Notes: generated by a model not told the origin, from the sequence alone. DNA of 64,000 bases from Paenibacillus sp. FSL K6-0276 (GCF_037977235.1 NZ_CP150276.1:2046001-2110000), one strand, 5' to 3'. Counted from the first letter of the stretch, positions 27,094-36,471 are shown. A program made the numbers and translations.

Positions 27094-27122
27094 ATTATAG
27101 CGGATCATTTAGAGTCGTGCAA
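27094..27122 (-). promoter_or_regulatory. Sigma-A promoter of hisS
   Basis: Reading the minus strand, TTGCAC and a perfect TATAAT are separated by 17 bases. Transcription would begin near 27087 and give a leader of about 215 bases before the hisS ATG. Confidence 0.8.
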
Positions 27123-27222
27123 GTAAGAATTTATAATAGCTTCGATTTCTTGTGGGCGAATGGACAAGTTATCAGCTATAATAGGGCTTCGATATTCCTT
27201 AAGGAAAGGGAGTTTTTCTACG

Positions 27223-27873
27223 ATGAATGAATCTTTAATTACAGATCGGACCGAAGTTTTTGTTAAAGAACAACTTGGACAAGATACTACGGGTCATGAC
27301 TGGTGGCATTCTGATCGGGTGCGGAATACCGCCGCTGAAATTGCCGAGATCGAGAGCGCGGATGTATTTGTCTGCACGATGGCGGCCTTGCTGCATGATG
27401 TTGCTGACGAGAAGCTTAATCCTTCTAAAGAAGAAGGTTTGCATAAAGTACGTACGTGGCTTTCTTCAAACCTTACAGATGAGGAACAAATTAATCATAT
27501 CATGACAATTATTGAGACGATGTCCTTTAGTGGTGGCGGGGGAGAACCGATGCGAACCCTTGAAGGACAAGTGGTTCAAGATGCGGATCGACTTGATGCG
27601 CTTGGAGCAATTGGGATTGCCAGAACCTTTATTTTCTCAGGGGCGAAAGGTCGTCCAGCTTATGATCCGGAAGTGTCTCCAAGAGATGAATCGCTTCAAA
27701 AGGAGTACAGGGATTACAGCAAGGGGACGGCTATTAATCATTTTTATGAGAAGCTGTTGAAATTAAAATTCCTGATGAATACGGCCTATGGACGCAAGTT
27801 AGCAGAAGAACGGCATGATTTCATGCTGAATTTTCTGGACCAGTTCTATAAGGAATGGAATCAAGGGAGCTAA
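27223..27873 (+). CDS. HD-domain phosphohydrolase
   Basis: A 216-residue HD-superfamily protein. The metal ligands are in HDWWHSDRV (His), ALLHDVADEKL (His-Asp) and QDADRLDALGA (final Asp), the layout of YpgQ/YedJ-type nucleotide pyrophosphohydrolases. A longer reading from 27160 overlaps the divergent hisS leader region; AAGGGAG ten bases before the ATG at 27223 supports the shorter form. The physiological substrate is unknown. The promoter must overlap that of hisS on the other strand; a TATAAT at 27132 with a poor -35 is the best candidate. Confidence 0.85.
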   Translation: MNESLITDRTEVFVKEQLGQDTTGHDWWHSDRVRNTAAEIAEIESADVFVCTMAALLHDVADEKLNPSKEEGLHKVRTWLSSNLTDEEQINHIMTIIETMSFSGGGGEPMRTLEGQVVQDADRLDALGAIGIARTFIFSGAKGRPAYDPEVSPRDESLQKEYRDYSKGTAINHFYEKLLKLKFLMNTAYGRKLAEERHDFMLNFLDQFYKEWNQGS

Positions 27874-27961
27874 TAACTGTTATAATGATAAGTATGCACA
27901 AGATGGAAGGATCGCGGGTTTCCGCTTTAACCAGAACAATCGGCATAGAAGAGGTTGAACT

Positions 27962-29407
27962 ATGAGTGAATTGCAATTTAAAGATTATGAGTTAAACGAA
28001 GACATTATTAAAGCGCTGGATGTCCTGAAATATGAGACGCCTACTGAAGTTCAGAGCAAAGTAATCCCTGTGGCTTTGCAGCAGAAGGATCTGATTGTGA
28101 AATCGCAAACGGGTAGCGGAAAGACGGCCGCATACGGGATTCCGGTCTGTGATCTGGTGGATTGGGTGGAGAACAAACCTCAGGCTTTGATCCTTACGCC
28201 TACTCGGGAGCTTGCATTGCAAGTGAAAGAGGATATCACCAATATTGGACGATTTAAACGGGTTAAGGCAGTAGCTCTTTTCGGTAAGCAGCCCTTTGCT
28301 CCGCAAAAAATAGAACTTACCCAAAAAACACATGTTGTCGTGGGTACGCCTGGGCGTGTGTTCGACCATATTGAAAGAGGCACGCTTCCGCTAAACCGAA
28401 TCAAGTATTTGATCATCGATGAAGCAGACGAGATGCTGAGCATGGGGTTCATCGAGCAGATTGAGAAGATCATCAAGCAGCTACCAAAAGAACGAGTGAC
28501 TTGCGTTTTCTCGGCTACTTTACCGGAAGTGATTAAGAATTTGTGCCGGAAATATATGAGCGATCCAACGGAAATCGAGATTCAGGCAAGTGGAATTACG
28601 ACCGCTACGATTGAGCATGCATTGATCGAAGTGAGACAAGCTGCCAAATTCTCGCTGTTGAGTGACATCATCACGGTGGAGAATCCGGATAGCTGTATTA
28701 TCTTTTGCCGTACGCAAGAGCAGGTGAATGCGGTATTTAGAGGACTTGCTGATCTGGAATATCCTTGTGATAAGATCCACGGGGGAATGGAGCAGGATGA
28801 GCGCTTTGAGGTCATGAATGCTTTTAAAAGAGGACAGTTCCGTTACTTAATCGCTACCGATGTAGCAGCAAGAGGAATTGATATCGAGAACATCACTCAC
28901 GTGATTAATTACGATATTCCATTGGAAAAAGAAAGCTACGTGCACCGTACAGGCAGAACTGCTCGAGCAGGCAAGACAGGTAAAGCGATCACTTTTGTCA
29001 CTCCGAATGAGCAAAAATGGGTGAAGGAAATCGAAGGCTATATTGGCTTTAGTATCCCACATATGAAAGCTCCTTCGGACGATGCCGTTGCTTACGCGAA
29101 GGAAGCGTTCGAGCAGAAGATTAACAAGCAGCCTGTCCGCAAGAAGGACAAAAGCGAATGCTTGAACAAAGAGATCATGAAGCTGTACTTCAACGGCGGT
29201 AAGAAAAAGAAGCTAAGAGCCGTGGACTTTGTTGGCACAATCGCAAAGCTTGAGGGTGTAGCTGCGGATGATATCGGTATTATCTCGATTCAGGACAATG
29301 TGACTTACGTGGATATTTTGAACGGTAAGGGTGCAATGGTGCTGCAAGCGATGAGAGAGACGACGGTGAAGGGTAAGCAGCTCAAAGTGCATATTGCGAA
29401 GAAATAA
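27962..29407 (+). CDS. dbpA: DEAD-box RNA helicase with DbpA-type RNA-binding domain
   Basis: A 481-residue helicase with motifs in order: [25 protein letters not shown] in [18 protein letters not shown] and [10 protein letters not shown]. After residue about 400 comes a DbpA-like RNA-binding domain ([20 protein letters not shown] and a final [13 protein letters not shown]). DbpA/YxiN proteins bind hairpin 92 of 23S rRNA and assist large-subunit assembly. The RNA-binding tail supports the symbol. It is a single gene with its own ribosome site and terminator. Confidence 0.88.
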   Translation: MSELQFKDYELNEDIIKALDVLKYETPTEVQSKVIPVALQQKDLIVKSQTGSGKTAAYGIPVCDLVDWVENKPQALILTPTRELALQVKEDITNIGRFKRVKAVALFGKQPFAPQKIELTQKTHVVVGTPGRVFDHIERGTLPLNRIKYLIIDEADEMLSMGFIEQIEKIIKQLPKERVTCVFSATLPEVIKNLCRKYMSDPTEIEIQASGITTATIEHALIEVRQAAKFSLLSDIITVENPDSCIIFCRTQEQVNAVFRGLADLEYPCDKIHGGMEQDERFEVMNAFKRGQFRYLIATDVAARGIDIENITHVINYDIPLEKESYVHRTGRTARAGKTGKAITFVTPNEQKWVKEIEGYIGFSIPHMKAPSDDAVAYAKEAFEQKINKQPVRKKDKSECLNKEIMKLYFNGGKKKKLRAVDFVGTIAKLEGVAADDIGIISIQDNVTYVDILNGKGAMVLQAMRETTVKGKQLKVHIAKK

Positions 29408-29470
29408 GTCGTGGATTGCGGGTTATCGCTGATCACCTTTCACATGCGCTGCTTTTGATGCAGTTTATAC

Positions 29471-29518
29471 AAAGAGGGAGTCGTGTTCATTACACGGCTC
29501 CCTCTTTAATTATTTTTT
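29471..29518 (+). terminator. Intrinsic terminator after the RNA helicase gene
   Basis: AAAGAGGGAGTCGTGT pairs with ACACGGCTCCCTCTTT around TCATT and is followed by an AT-rich tract with six T. Confidence 0.88.
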
Positions 29519-29868
29519 AACAGATTGAAAATAGAGGATTAATCTATAGGGAATCAGAACTGTTATTAAGTAAGAGGTGGTAGTGTGAAAGGGAAATTAA
29601 AGAACGTTAGGATTAAAGCGATTCTGCAAGTTCTAATTGTTATTTTTTTGCATTTTATAACTATCTATTTTTTGAAGATGAAAACTGGGAATTGGGATGA
29701 AGAAATAGTAAAGCAAATGTTTATAATGTATCTAGCACCAATAATCCTTATGTATATGTCTTGCATGATGGCTTTAAAGACGGAAAAGCTTAGGTACAAC
29801 ATTGCTTGGTTAGTCATTAGTATTTTACCTAGCATGAGGATTCTGTTTTATTTAAAAGAATTACAAGG

Positions 29869-30946
29869 GACAGATTGTCAAGCCAAGTGCGACAGGGCTT
29901 CCATGAATGATTCGTGAGCAGTCTTCCAACCCAAACATTTCCTTGGCCGGTTATTAATGAGATTGAGTGCTGTTGCCAGTCCATCATCAGTCACCTCAGC
30001 GAAGTCTTTGCCTTTAGGAAAGAACTCTCGAAGGAGACCATTTCCATTCTCATTGGAACCACGTTGCCAGGATGAATAAGGATCAGCAAAATAGACATCG
30101 ATGTTGTGAGTGAACTCCAATGAGGCATAACAGGCAAACTCTTTTCCACGATCCGTGGTTGCTGTTTGGAACGTGCCCTGAGGATACTGAGATGCAGCAA
30201 CGCCAAAGGCGATTTCCATAGAAAGTGCTGTTCGGTCTGGCATTTTAATGGCCGTATATAGTCGTGTCTTTCGCTCAATCAAGGTTGCAACACATGCCTT
30301 GCTCTTTCCACGACTAGACACAACGGTGTCGAGTTCCCAGTGTCCAAATGTCTCGCGGGACCGGATTTCCTTAGGCCGCTGTTTAATTGATTTACCCACG
30401 AGAAAGCGTCCTCGTGTTTCTAACGGTTTACGGCGTTTTCCTTTGTGGCGAAGCATGCTTATCTTTGCACGCGCTAAGCGTCCATCGTATAGCCAACGGT
30501 AGATTGTTTTGAAAGAGACCATTGCGTTCCCAGCCGTCCTATAGCGCTGTGAGATCTGTTCAGGAGACCATGTCTGCTGCAGCCTTCCCTCGACTTCTTG
30601 GGCTAGTTCATTTGTCCATTTCCCTACGGGAATAAAGCATTCACGTCGATTCTGATAGGCTCGTTGAGAGACTTCTGCCTCATAGACGCCCTCCACGTGG
30701 TTACGGTTAATTTCCCTTGCTACTGTGGAATGGTGCCACCCGATCTCTTTAGCAATGGCACGAGCAGTCCACCCTTGTCGGTTGAGGATGTCTAGCTGAC
30801 TTCGTTCGATTATGCTAAGATGAGTGTAGCTCATGGTCTGATTCTCCTTGTATGAATGGTGTTGTGGTAACTTCATTCTACACGAATCAGCCATGGGCCA
30901 TTTTTTATTCTCTTAGTAGCTGTCGCACTTCATATTACAATCCATC
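29869..30946 (-). mobile_element. IS30-family insertion sequence, 1078 bases, intact
   Basis: The 27-base ends 29869-29895 and 30920-30946 are inverted repeats with 20 of 27 matches, including AAGTGCGACAG at the inner side. They are flanked by a perfect 4-base target duplication AAGG (29865-29868 and 30947-30950). The element carries one transposase gene on the minus strand. The intact duplication and clean frame restoration of the target indicate recent insertion. Confidence 0.88.
29878..30834 (-). CDS. IS30-family transposase
   Basis: A 318-residue transposase. The N-terminal helix-turn-helix (LSIIERSQLDILNRQGW, AIAKEIGWHHSTVAREI) binds the ends. The DDE catalytic residues are in GHWELDTVV, TTDRGKEF and GSNENGNGLLREFFPKG, which is the IS30 pattern. 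An AAGGAG site eight bases before the ATG at 30834 decides the start; a longer reading to 30894 has no site and enters the end region. The stop lies nine bases inside the left end of the element. Confidence 0.93.
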   Translation of the reverse strand: MSYTHLSIIERSQLDILNRQGWTARAIAKEIGWHHSTVAREINRNHVEGVYEAEVSQRAYQNRRECFIPVGKWTNELAQEVEGRLQQTWSPEQISQRYRTAGNAMVSFKTIYRWLYDGRLARAKISMLRHKGKRRKPLETRGRFLVGKSIKQRPKEIRSRETFGHWELDTVVSSRGKSKACVATLIERKTRLYTAIKMPDRTALSMEIAFGVAASQYPQGTFQTATTDRGKEFACYASLEFTHNIDVYFADPYSSWQRGSNENGNGLLREFFPKGKDFAEVTDDGLATALNLINNRPRKCLGWKTAHESFMEALSHLA

Positions 30947-31529
30947 AAGGTAAAGAATCTGATACTCCTGGGATCATTGATTTAAGTTTTTTTGATACTC
31001 ATCAGATAGATCTTATTTATTTTTTTCCTGTAATATATTTGGTTATTCAACTAATTTTAATATTTTTAATGTTGATAATGATATTATCGAAGGAAAAACC
31101 AGTAGTTGATTAATATTTATACATAAAGAATGGAAATATGAGAGTCACTATTCGTCCATCACTATCAGTGGAAAAGTCGCTAATTTTGCTATAGGGATCG
31201 ATGAAGTCGGTCGTTTGATACCCTGAAGGCCAAAGGTGGGGAACCTTATCTTAAAGAAACGTAGTTCTGGGAGAAGTAATTATCGACTTGGGCGTAGATG
31301 AAAATAGTTTGTATTTGAGCGAGGGTTTAGATTTGTATTTTCTTTGATTTTAGGGAAATCTCCACTAGCATTGCACAGAACCTGACACATGAAGGGGTTG
31401 TTTGGCAAATATGGATTTATATTTTTATTATAAAAAATATTTACAATCACTCTCTTCCTCATCAAGAAAAAAGGTTGAACACCATATAAACCTAGGATCA
31501 TTTTACCAATTAATGTATTTGTTTGCCTG

Positions 31530-32820
31530 TTTTACTGGTTGGCGTACTTCTTTACCGTCTTATATTTCTTCGGCTTCGTTTGGGGACGACCTGTCTTTCC
31601 TTTTTTCTGCCTTCCCTTTGAGAACTTCTCTGGTTTTCGCTGGAGTTCTTGTAGAAATCGGTTCCATGCCTGGCACATGTAGCACCGTAAAAGCTTCAAA
31701 AAAGACCACGGGGACTGCGCTGCGTCCGTCTCATTGCGAAGCAGAAGAACCAATGCATATCCAATCAGTGCTAAAAAGATCTGATTCCACACCGCTTTTT
31801 CTCGTGAACTATACAGGTGGATCAAGCTAACATGCTGCTTCATCCACTTGAAGAAGATCTCAATTAGCCACCGGTGGTGATAGATTTCACTAATCTGCTC
31901 GGCCGTTTTGTCCCACACATTGGTTATAACCCGATATTGACGCCCTTTTTCGTCAGTATATTCCACTAAACGCAGCTGAACCTCGACGAGTTGTTTTTCC
32001 GCATTTTTGTAACTCACAAGCACATCGGCATCCCGCAACACGGGGGTATGGGGGGCGACCTCACGCTCATGAAGAACGAGGGTTCTGCTGTTCTGCTGGA
32101 TGCGTGCGACAAACCGCAGACCTTGCTCCAGCCAAGTTTCATACAAACGGTACACCCTATACCCACGATCCAAGACATGAATGGCATCTTTGTCGACGAC
32201 TAAATCCAAGGCCACTTCAGAGTCGGCGACCCCGAGCGTCGAGCAAATGACTTGGGTCGGGTACACCGTATCGCTATCTGCAATCACAAGCTTCAAATGA
32301 ACCTTGACCCCGTTACTATGCTTGGAACAATAGGCCCACTTCCCAGCGAGTTCAGGGAGAGACAGACTCGTAGAATCAATGAGATGAAGTTTACCCAGAC
32401 CGGTAACGCCTTGTTCAGGATACATCTGTGCGACTTGCTGCGTAAGCAGGAGCCACACGCGCTGCAACACCTCGAGCGGTAGATTGTCCAGTGTACGCAC
32501 CACTTGAGAAGGACTAATCGATTTTAGACCTACTGCTTGCTGAAGTTCTCGGTTCGCTCGTAAGGCCTGGCTAATTTCGTCGAGGTCTGCTCGTTGGTTG
32601 AGTTGGGCTTCGACAAGTAGTTTCACGGCCTTGACCAACGTCAATCTACGTCGATGATTAAACAGCGGAAACGCTTCGTCGGAAAGCGGAAGTAAATCAA
32701 GGCATTTACAAATGACAGATTGATTTGGTATAGTACCCATTGGTTGCTCCTTTTGTAGGTGGAATGGGTAAAATGCCTATCCTTCTACTTTAGGGGTTTT
32801 TTTGGGTTTAACCAGTAAAA
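31530..32820 (-). mobile_element. IS4-family insertion sequence (boundaries approximate)
   Basis: The transposase gene is bracketed by TTTTACTGGTT at 31530-31540 and its complement AACCAGTAAAA at 32810-32820. The left copy overlaps the transposase stop. I could not find a target duplication, so the true ends may be further out or one end may be altered. The 418 bases between the interrupted gene and this element contain no gene that I can support, only a solitary family A palindrome near 31351. Confidence 0.65.
31532..32740 (-). CDS. IS4-family transposase
   Basis: A 402-residue transposase. The catalytic Asp residues are in KLHLIDSTSLSLPE and AIHVLDRGYRVY, and the glutamate lies in the family signature YHHRWLIEIFFKWMKQ (Y-2-R-3-E-6-K). 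The C-terminal tail is very basic (KGRQKKGKTGRPQTKPKKYK), probably a DNA-contact region. GGAG lies a few bases before the ATG. Length and all catalytic residues are complete, so it is likely functional. Confidence 0.9.
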   Translation of the reverse strand: MGTIPNQSVICKCLDLLPLSDEAFPLFNHRRRLTLVKAVKLLVEAQLNQRADLDEISQALRANRELQQAVGLKSISPSQVVRTLDNLPLEVLQRVWLLLTQQVAQMYPEQGVTGLGKLHLIDSTSLSLPELAGKWAYCSKHSNGVKVHLKLVIADSDTVYPTQVICSTLGVADSEVALDLVVDKDAIHVLDRGYRVYRLYETWLEQGLRFVARIQQNSRTLVLHEREVAPHTPVLRDADVLVSYKNAEKQLVEVQLRLVEYTDEKGRQYRVITNVWDKTAEQISEIYHHRWLIEIFFKWMKQHVSLIHLYSSREKAVWNQIFLALIGYALVLLLRNETDAAQSPWSFLKLLRCYMCQAWNRFLQELQRKPEKFSKGRQKKGKTGRPQTKPKKYKTVKKYANQ

Positions 32821-32891
32821 TTACATCAATATATTGAAAATAAAGTAATTTATGCAAAAAATGATTTTTCGTGTTAGGTTTAATGCAAGGC

Positions 32892-33077
32892 TAGTGGGAA
32901 ATCTCCCTATAAATTGCTGATTTTCGCTGGATTTTTAGCTTTTTAGGGAATTCCTCCCTATAAAGCACCTGAAATCCACTATTATGAGCAAATTGGGTGA
33001 AATTAAGGGGAGGAATTCCCTAATTGTTGAAGTTGGGACCGTGGTATCGAGAAAAACAGGGAGGATTTCCCTAATTA
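32892..33077. repeat. Four-palindrome module, family A copy 2
   Basis: The gap between the IS4 element and the ABC transporter gene holds four palindromes with core GGGAATTCCTCCC or its reverse. Their centres are near 32901.5, 32952, 33014 and 33065, so spacings are about 50.5, 62 and 51 bases. The first two are in forward and the last two in reverse orientation (GGGAGGAATTCCC). No gene is seen in the gap. Confidence 0.8.
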
Positions 33078-33180
33078 TTTCCACACAACCTGTAAGACCA
33101 AAAATCCATTAATCTCTAACCCTATAACTGCCTAACTGCCCTATTAAGAATCTTGTGCTGAAACAGATGAGACGGACAAA

Positions 33181-33229
33181 AAAGCAAGACTAGTCGCCAA
33201 TAACATGGGACTAGTCTTGCTTCTTTTTT
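33181..33229 (-). terminator. Intrinsic terminator after the ABC transporter gene
   Basis: AGCAAGACTAGTC and GACTAGTCTTGCT pair around a short loop, with T-runs on either strand. It lies 16 bases beyond the transporter stop and can act in both directions. Confidence 0.85.
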
Positions 33230-33244
33230 GATTCCAGTAGCAAG

Positions 33245-34960
33245 TTAGGCGTTATACTGCGCCTGGTGAAGACGGCTGTATATGCCACCGGCTTGGACTA
33301 ATTCTTCATGGCGGCCTTGCTCGGCGATGCCTTCTTCATTCACGACCATAATCCGGTCGGCATTCTTGATGGTCGTCAATCGGTGGGCGATGACGAGTGT
33401 GGTTCGGCCCACGGATAGATCAGCCAGTGATTGCTGAATCGCTGCTTCCGTTTCTGTATCTAGCGCGGAAGTAGCTTCATCCAGAATTAGGATTGGCGGA
33501 TTCTTCAGGAACATGCGAGCGATCGCTAGGCGCTGCTTCTGTCCACCGGACAGCTTCACACCGCGTTCACCAATCACCGTATCCATGCCGTCTGGCAGAT
33601 TCTGAATGAGATCTTCCAGATGTGCACGTCGAGCGGCTTCCCAGATTTCAGGTAGCTTTGCATCTAGTTTTCCGTAGGCGATATTCTCGCGAATTGTACC
33701 GGAGAACAGGAACACATCCTGCTGCACGATCCCGATCTGTTTACGTAAAGACTCCAGCTTCATGTCACGGATATCGATGCCATCAATGGTGATAGCTCCG
33801 CCTGTGACATCGTAGAAACGAGGGAGCAGGCTGCAGATGGTTGTTTTACCTGCACCAGAAGGTCCAACAAAGGCGATCGTTTCGCCAGCCTTTACTTTCA
33901 GGCTAATATTTTTCAGAACCGGACGCTCCTCGTCGTATCCGAAAAAGACATTTTGGAAGGTAATATCACCGTGTAAAGTACTTACTTCTACAGCATCTGG
34001 CTTGTCGCTGATATCAGGCTCCGTGTCGATAATCTCAAGATAACGTTTAAAGCCGGCAATTCCTTTTGGATAACTCTCGATAACGGCATTGATTTTCTCG
34101 ATCGGACGGAAGAAAATATTGGACAACAGAATAAATGCCACAAATTCACCAATTTGGAGTTCTCCATTAATGAAGAACCAGGCGCCGCTGATCATCACGA
34201 GGATCGTAATGAGGCGGGTCATCATATAGCTGACGGATAAGCTTTTGGCCATGGTTTTATAAGCAAGTAGCTTAGTTTTACGGAACATTTGATTATCTAC
34301 TGCGAATAGCTCTTGTTCATGCTGCTCATTGGCAAAAGATTGCACAACCCGGATTCCGCCGACATTGTCTTCGATACGGGCATTGAAACTACCTACATTT
34401 CCAAAAAGCTGGCGATAGGTGGAAGTCATATTGCGTCCGAAGTAGATGATCACCCAAGCCATGATTGGAACGATAATAAAAGTAATGATTGCCAGCTTCA
34501 GATTAATATCAGCCATTAGGATGAAGGCACCGACAAGTGTCATGATGGCAATAAATACATCCTCGGGACCGTGGTGCGCCACCTCGCCGATATCATTTAA
34601 GTCGTTGGTGATGCGTCCGATTAGGTGACCTGTTTTATTATTATCAAAGAATCGGAAGGATAGTTTCTGGATGTGATTGAACATTTTTTTACGCATATCT
34701 GTCTCGATGTTAATACCTAGCATATGCCCCCAATAAGTAACGACATACTGCATCACCGTATTCAAAGCGTAAATAGCTAGAAGCGCGACACAAGCAATAA
34801 GAATTAGCGGCCAATCTTGACCGGGGAGCAAATCATCAATGAACTTATTGACAGCTACCGGAAAAGCTAGTTCTAGCAGACCTGCAAAGACAGCGCACGA
34901 GAAGTCCGATATAAATAGTTTTTTATATGGACGATAGTAGGAGAAAAACCTTCGAAGCAT
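33245..34960 (-). CDS. ABC exporter, fused membrane and ATPase domains
   Basis: A 571-residue half-transporter of the MsbA/LmrA/multidrug type. Six membrane helices occupy residues about 15-310. The ATPase domain carries Walker A GPSGAGKTT near residue 365, Q-loop IGIVQQDVFLFSG, signature LSGGQKQRL, Walker B ILILDEATSALD and switch His in VIAHRLTT. Half-transporters work as dimers; no partner gene is adjacent, so a homodimer is likely. A GTG nine bases upstream is in frame, but AAAGAG fits the ATG at 34960. Substrate unknown. Confidence 0.9.
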   Translation of the reverse strand: MLRRFFSYYRPYKKLFISDFSCAVFAGLLELAFPVAVNKFIDDLLPGQDWPLILIACVALLAIYALNTVMQYVVTYWGHMLGINIETDMRKKMFNHIQKLSFRFFDNNKTGHLIGRITNDLNDIGEVAHHGPEDVFIAIMTLVGAFILMADINLKLAIITFIIVPIMAWVIIYFGRNMTSTYRQLFGNVGSFNARIEDNVGGIRVVQSFANEQHEQELFAVDNQMFRKTKLLAYKTMAKSLSVSYMMTRLITILVMISGAWFFINGELQIGEFVAFILLSNIFFRPIEKINAVIESYPKGIAGFKRYLEIIDTEPDISDKPDAVEVSTLHGDITFQNVFFGYDEERPVLKNISLKVKAGETIAFVGPSGAGKTTICSLLPRFYDVTGGAITIDGIDIRDMKLESLRKQIGIVQQDVFLFSGTIRENIAYGKLDAKLPEIWEAARRAHLEDLIQNLPDGMDTVIGERGVKLSGGQKQRLAIARMFLKNPPILILDEATSALDTETEAAIQQSLADLSVGRTTLVIAHRLTTIKNADRIMVVNEEGIAEQGRHEELVQAGGIYSRLHQAQYNA

Positions 34961-35146
34961 TCTATTCACTCTTTTCTATGGATTATGTATGAGTTCGATT
35001 GAAATTGATTCTCAACTGCCTGATTATATGGATACTAAAGATGCCGTTCGATTTTGTCAATAAATTGGTTATAAAATTACTTAAGGCTTGTAACTTTTAT
35101 AATAATAGTGGATGATGGTTCTTAATGCCATGTAATAAATATTTTT

Positions 35147-35212
35147 ATATTTCTAGCTTAAACGCTTACCGTCCTTATTGGGAGGTCGAGAGAGAGCGTT
35201 TATGCTTGTTGC
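35147..35212 (+). repeat. Partial copy (R4) of the roughly 100-base dispersed repeat
   Basis: TTATATTTCT, TTAAACGCTTACCGTCCTTA and GCGTTTATGCTTG match the second half of the copy at 25469-25568, in the same orientation. It ends nine bases before the MFS transporter's ribosome site, so it would lie in that gene's leader. Confidence 0.65.
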
Positions 35213-35227
35213 AATATAGGAGGATAA

Positions 35228-36454
35228 ATGATGAAAGCATCGCAACGAGAAGGAACCATTCAGAATAGAGGCTTAACGGATTCCAAGTTTGATCGCTGGC
35301 TACTAGTGTTGGGAATTGTTTTTATCGCAGCAGCACTTAGAGCTCCTTTTACATCCGTTGGTCCACTGATACAAATGATTCAGGATGATCTAGGCTTATC
35401 GAATACTTTAGCAGGAGCTATTACCACTCTACCATTGTTGGCTTTTGCCATCTTGTCCCCGTTTGCTCCAAAGCTAGCCCGCCGTTTCGGCTTGGCTAAT
35501 GTGTTATTAATTGCTATGGTTATGCTGGCTATGGGAATTCTAATCCGGTCGGGATCTGGAGTAGGGCTGTTGTTCACTGGTACGGCGATACTCGGGCTTT
35601 CTATTGCAGTATGTAATGTACTGCTTCCGGGTCTGATTAAAGGGAAGTTTCCCCACAAAATTGGATTAATGACAGGTGTCTATACCGTCTCTATGAATTT
35701 ATGCGCAGCAGTCGCTTCAGGAATTAGTGTACCGCTAGCAAGTAACGCTGGATTCGGTTGGAGAGGGACTTTAGCAATTTGGTTTATGATCGCTGCGCTA
35801 GCAACCCTGTTCTGGATTCCTCAGATGCGCAAGCTCGATCAAGGGTCTGGAGCTAAAGGCTCCGTTTCTAGCGGAAATATGTGGCGCTCTTCGCTTGCTT
35901 GGAAGGTAACGATCTTTATGGGCTTACAGTCGCTGCTCTATTATGTTTTTATTGCATGGTTCTCTGTTCTCCTTGGTGAGCGGGGAATGTCATCAAGCCA
36001 TGCAGGCTGGTTACTATCGCTGATGCAAATGGCGCAGCTGCCCTTTACTTTCTTCGTGCCGTTGTGGGCAGGGAAGATGAAGAACCAACGTATTCTAGTA
36101 ATAATCACTGCTATTCTGTATTTCATCGGAATAGGTGGGATTTGGCTGGGCAGCAGCGCTTTAATGGCTGTCTGGGCGATATGCTTTGGTATTGCTGGAG
36201 GATTTGCCTTCGGTCTTGTGATGATGTTCTTCAGTCTACGGACCAGAAGCACTCAAGAAGCTGCGGAGCTCTCAGGAATGGCTCAATCTGTAGGTTATGT
36301 GCTTGCTGCGATGGGGCCGGCCTTGTTTGGATGGCTGCATGATGTGACGAATAGCTGGACGCTGCCGCTAGTTTTATTGCTTGGTGCAAGCGTATTGCTG
36401 CTGGTTGTCGGACTAGGCGCAGGTAGTGATCGATATGTGGGAGATAGAAGATAA
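35228..36454 (+). CDS. MFS transporter, CynX/NimT-like
   Basis: A 408-residue major facilitator with twelve hydrophobic segments and a basic loop after segment 2 (PKLARRFGLANV). AALRAPFTSVGPLI at the first helix and a central hydrophilic loop around residue 200 (RKLDQGSGAKGSVSS) are typical of the CynX/YeaN-type subgroup, which exports or imports small anions and nitro compounds. AGGAGG precedes a double ATG. It is a single gene; the leader contains repeat copy R4. Confidence 0.85.
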   Translation: MMKASQREGTIQNRGLTDSKFDRWLLVLGIVFIAAALRAPFTSVGPLIQMIQDDLGLSNTLAGAITTLPLLAFAILSPFAPKLARRFGLANVLLIAMVMLAMGILIRSGSGVGLLFTGTAILGLSIAVCNVLLPGLIKGKFPHKIGLMTGVYTVSMNLCAAVASGISVPLASNAGFGWRGTLAIWFMIAALATLFWIPQMRKLDQGSGAKGSVSSGNMWRSSLAWKVTIFMGLQSLLYYVFIAWFSVLLGERGMSSSHAGWLLSLMQMAQLPFTFFVPLWAGKMKNQRILVIITAILYFIGIGGIWLGSSALMAVWAICFGIAGGFAFGLVMMFFSLRTRSTQEAAELSGMAQSVGYVLAAMGPALFGWLHDVTNSWTLPLVLLLGASVLLLVVGLGAGSDRYVGDRR

Positions 36455-36471
36455 ACATCTACTGAAAGTTT

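Larger units (their letters stand above)
29585..31113 (+). pseudogene. Small membrane-protein gene interrupted by an IS30-family element
   Basis: A GTG start with AGAGGTGG upstream opens a hydrophobic protein (LQVLIVIFLHFITIYFL) that reads normally to the codon at 29867. Removing 29869-30950 (the element plus one AAGG) restores the frame: ELQG continues as KESDTPGIIDLSFF and ends at TAA 31111-31113. The restored protein has 148 residues and about four membrane segments with a short soluble loop. I do not recognise the family. Without removal the frame ends inside the element at 29917. Confidence 0.8.

Noticed and set aside
27042..27230. Plus-strand reading frame across the hisS leader
   Set aside because: It has no ribosome site, covers a strong divergent promoter and ends out of frame inside the HD gene; non-coding context is more likely.
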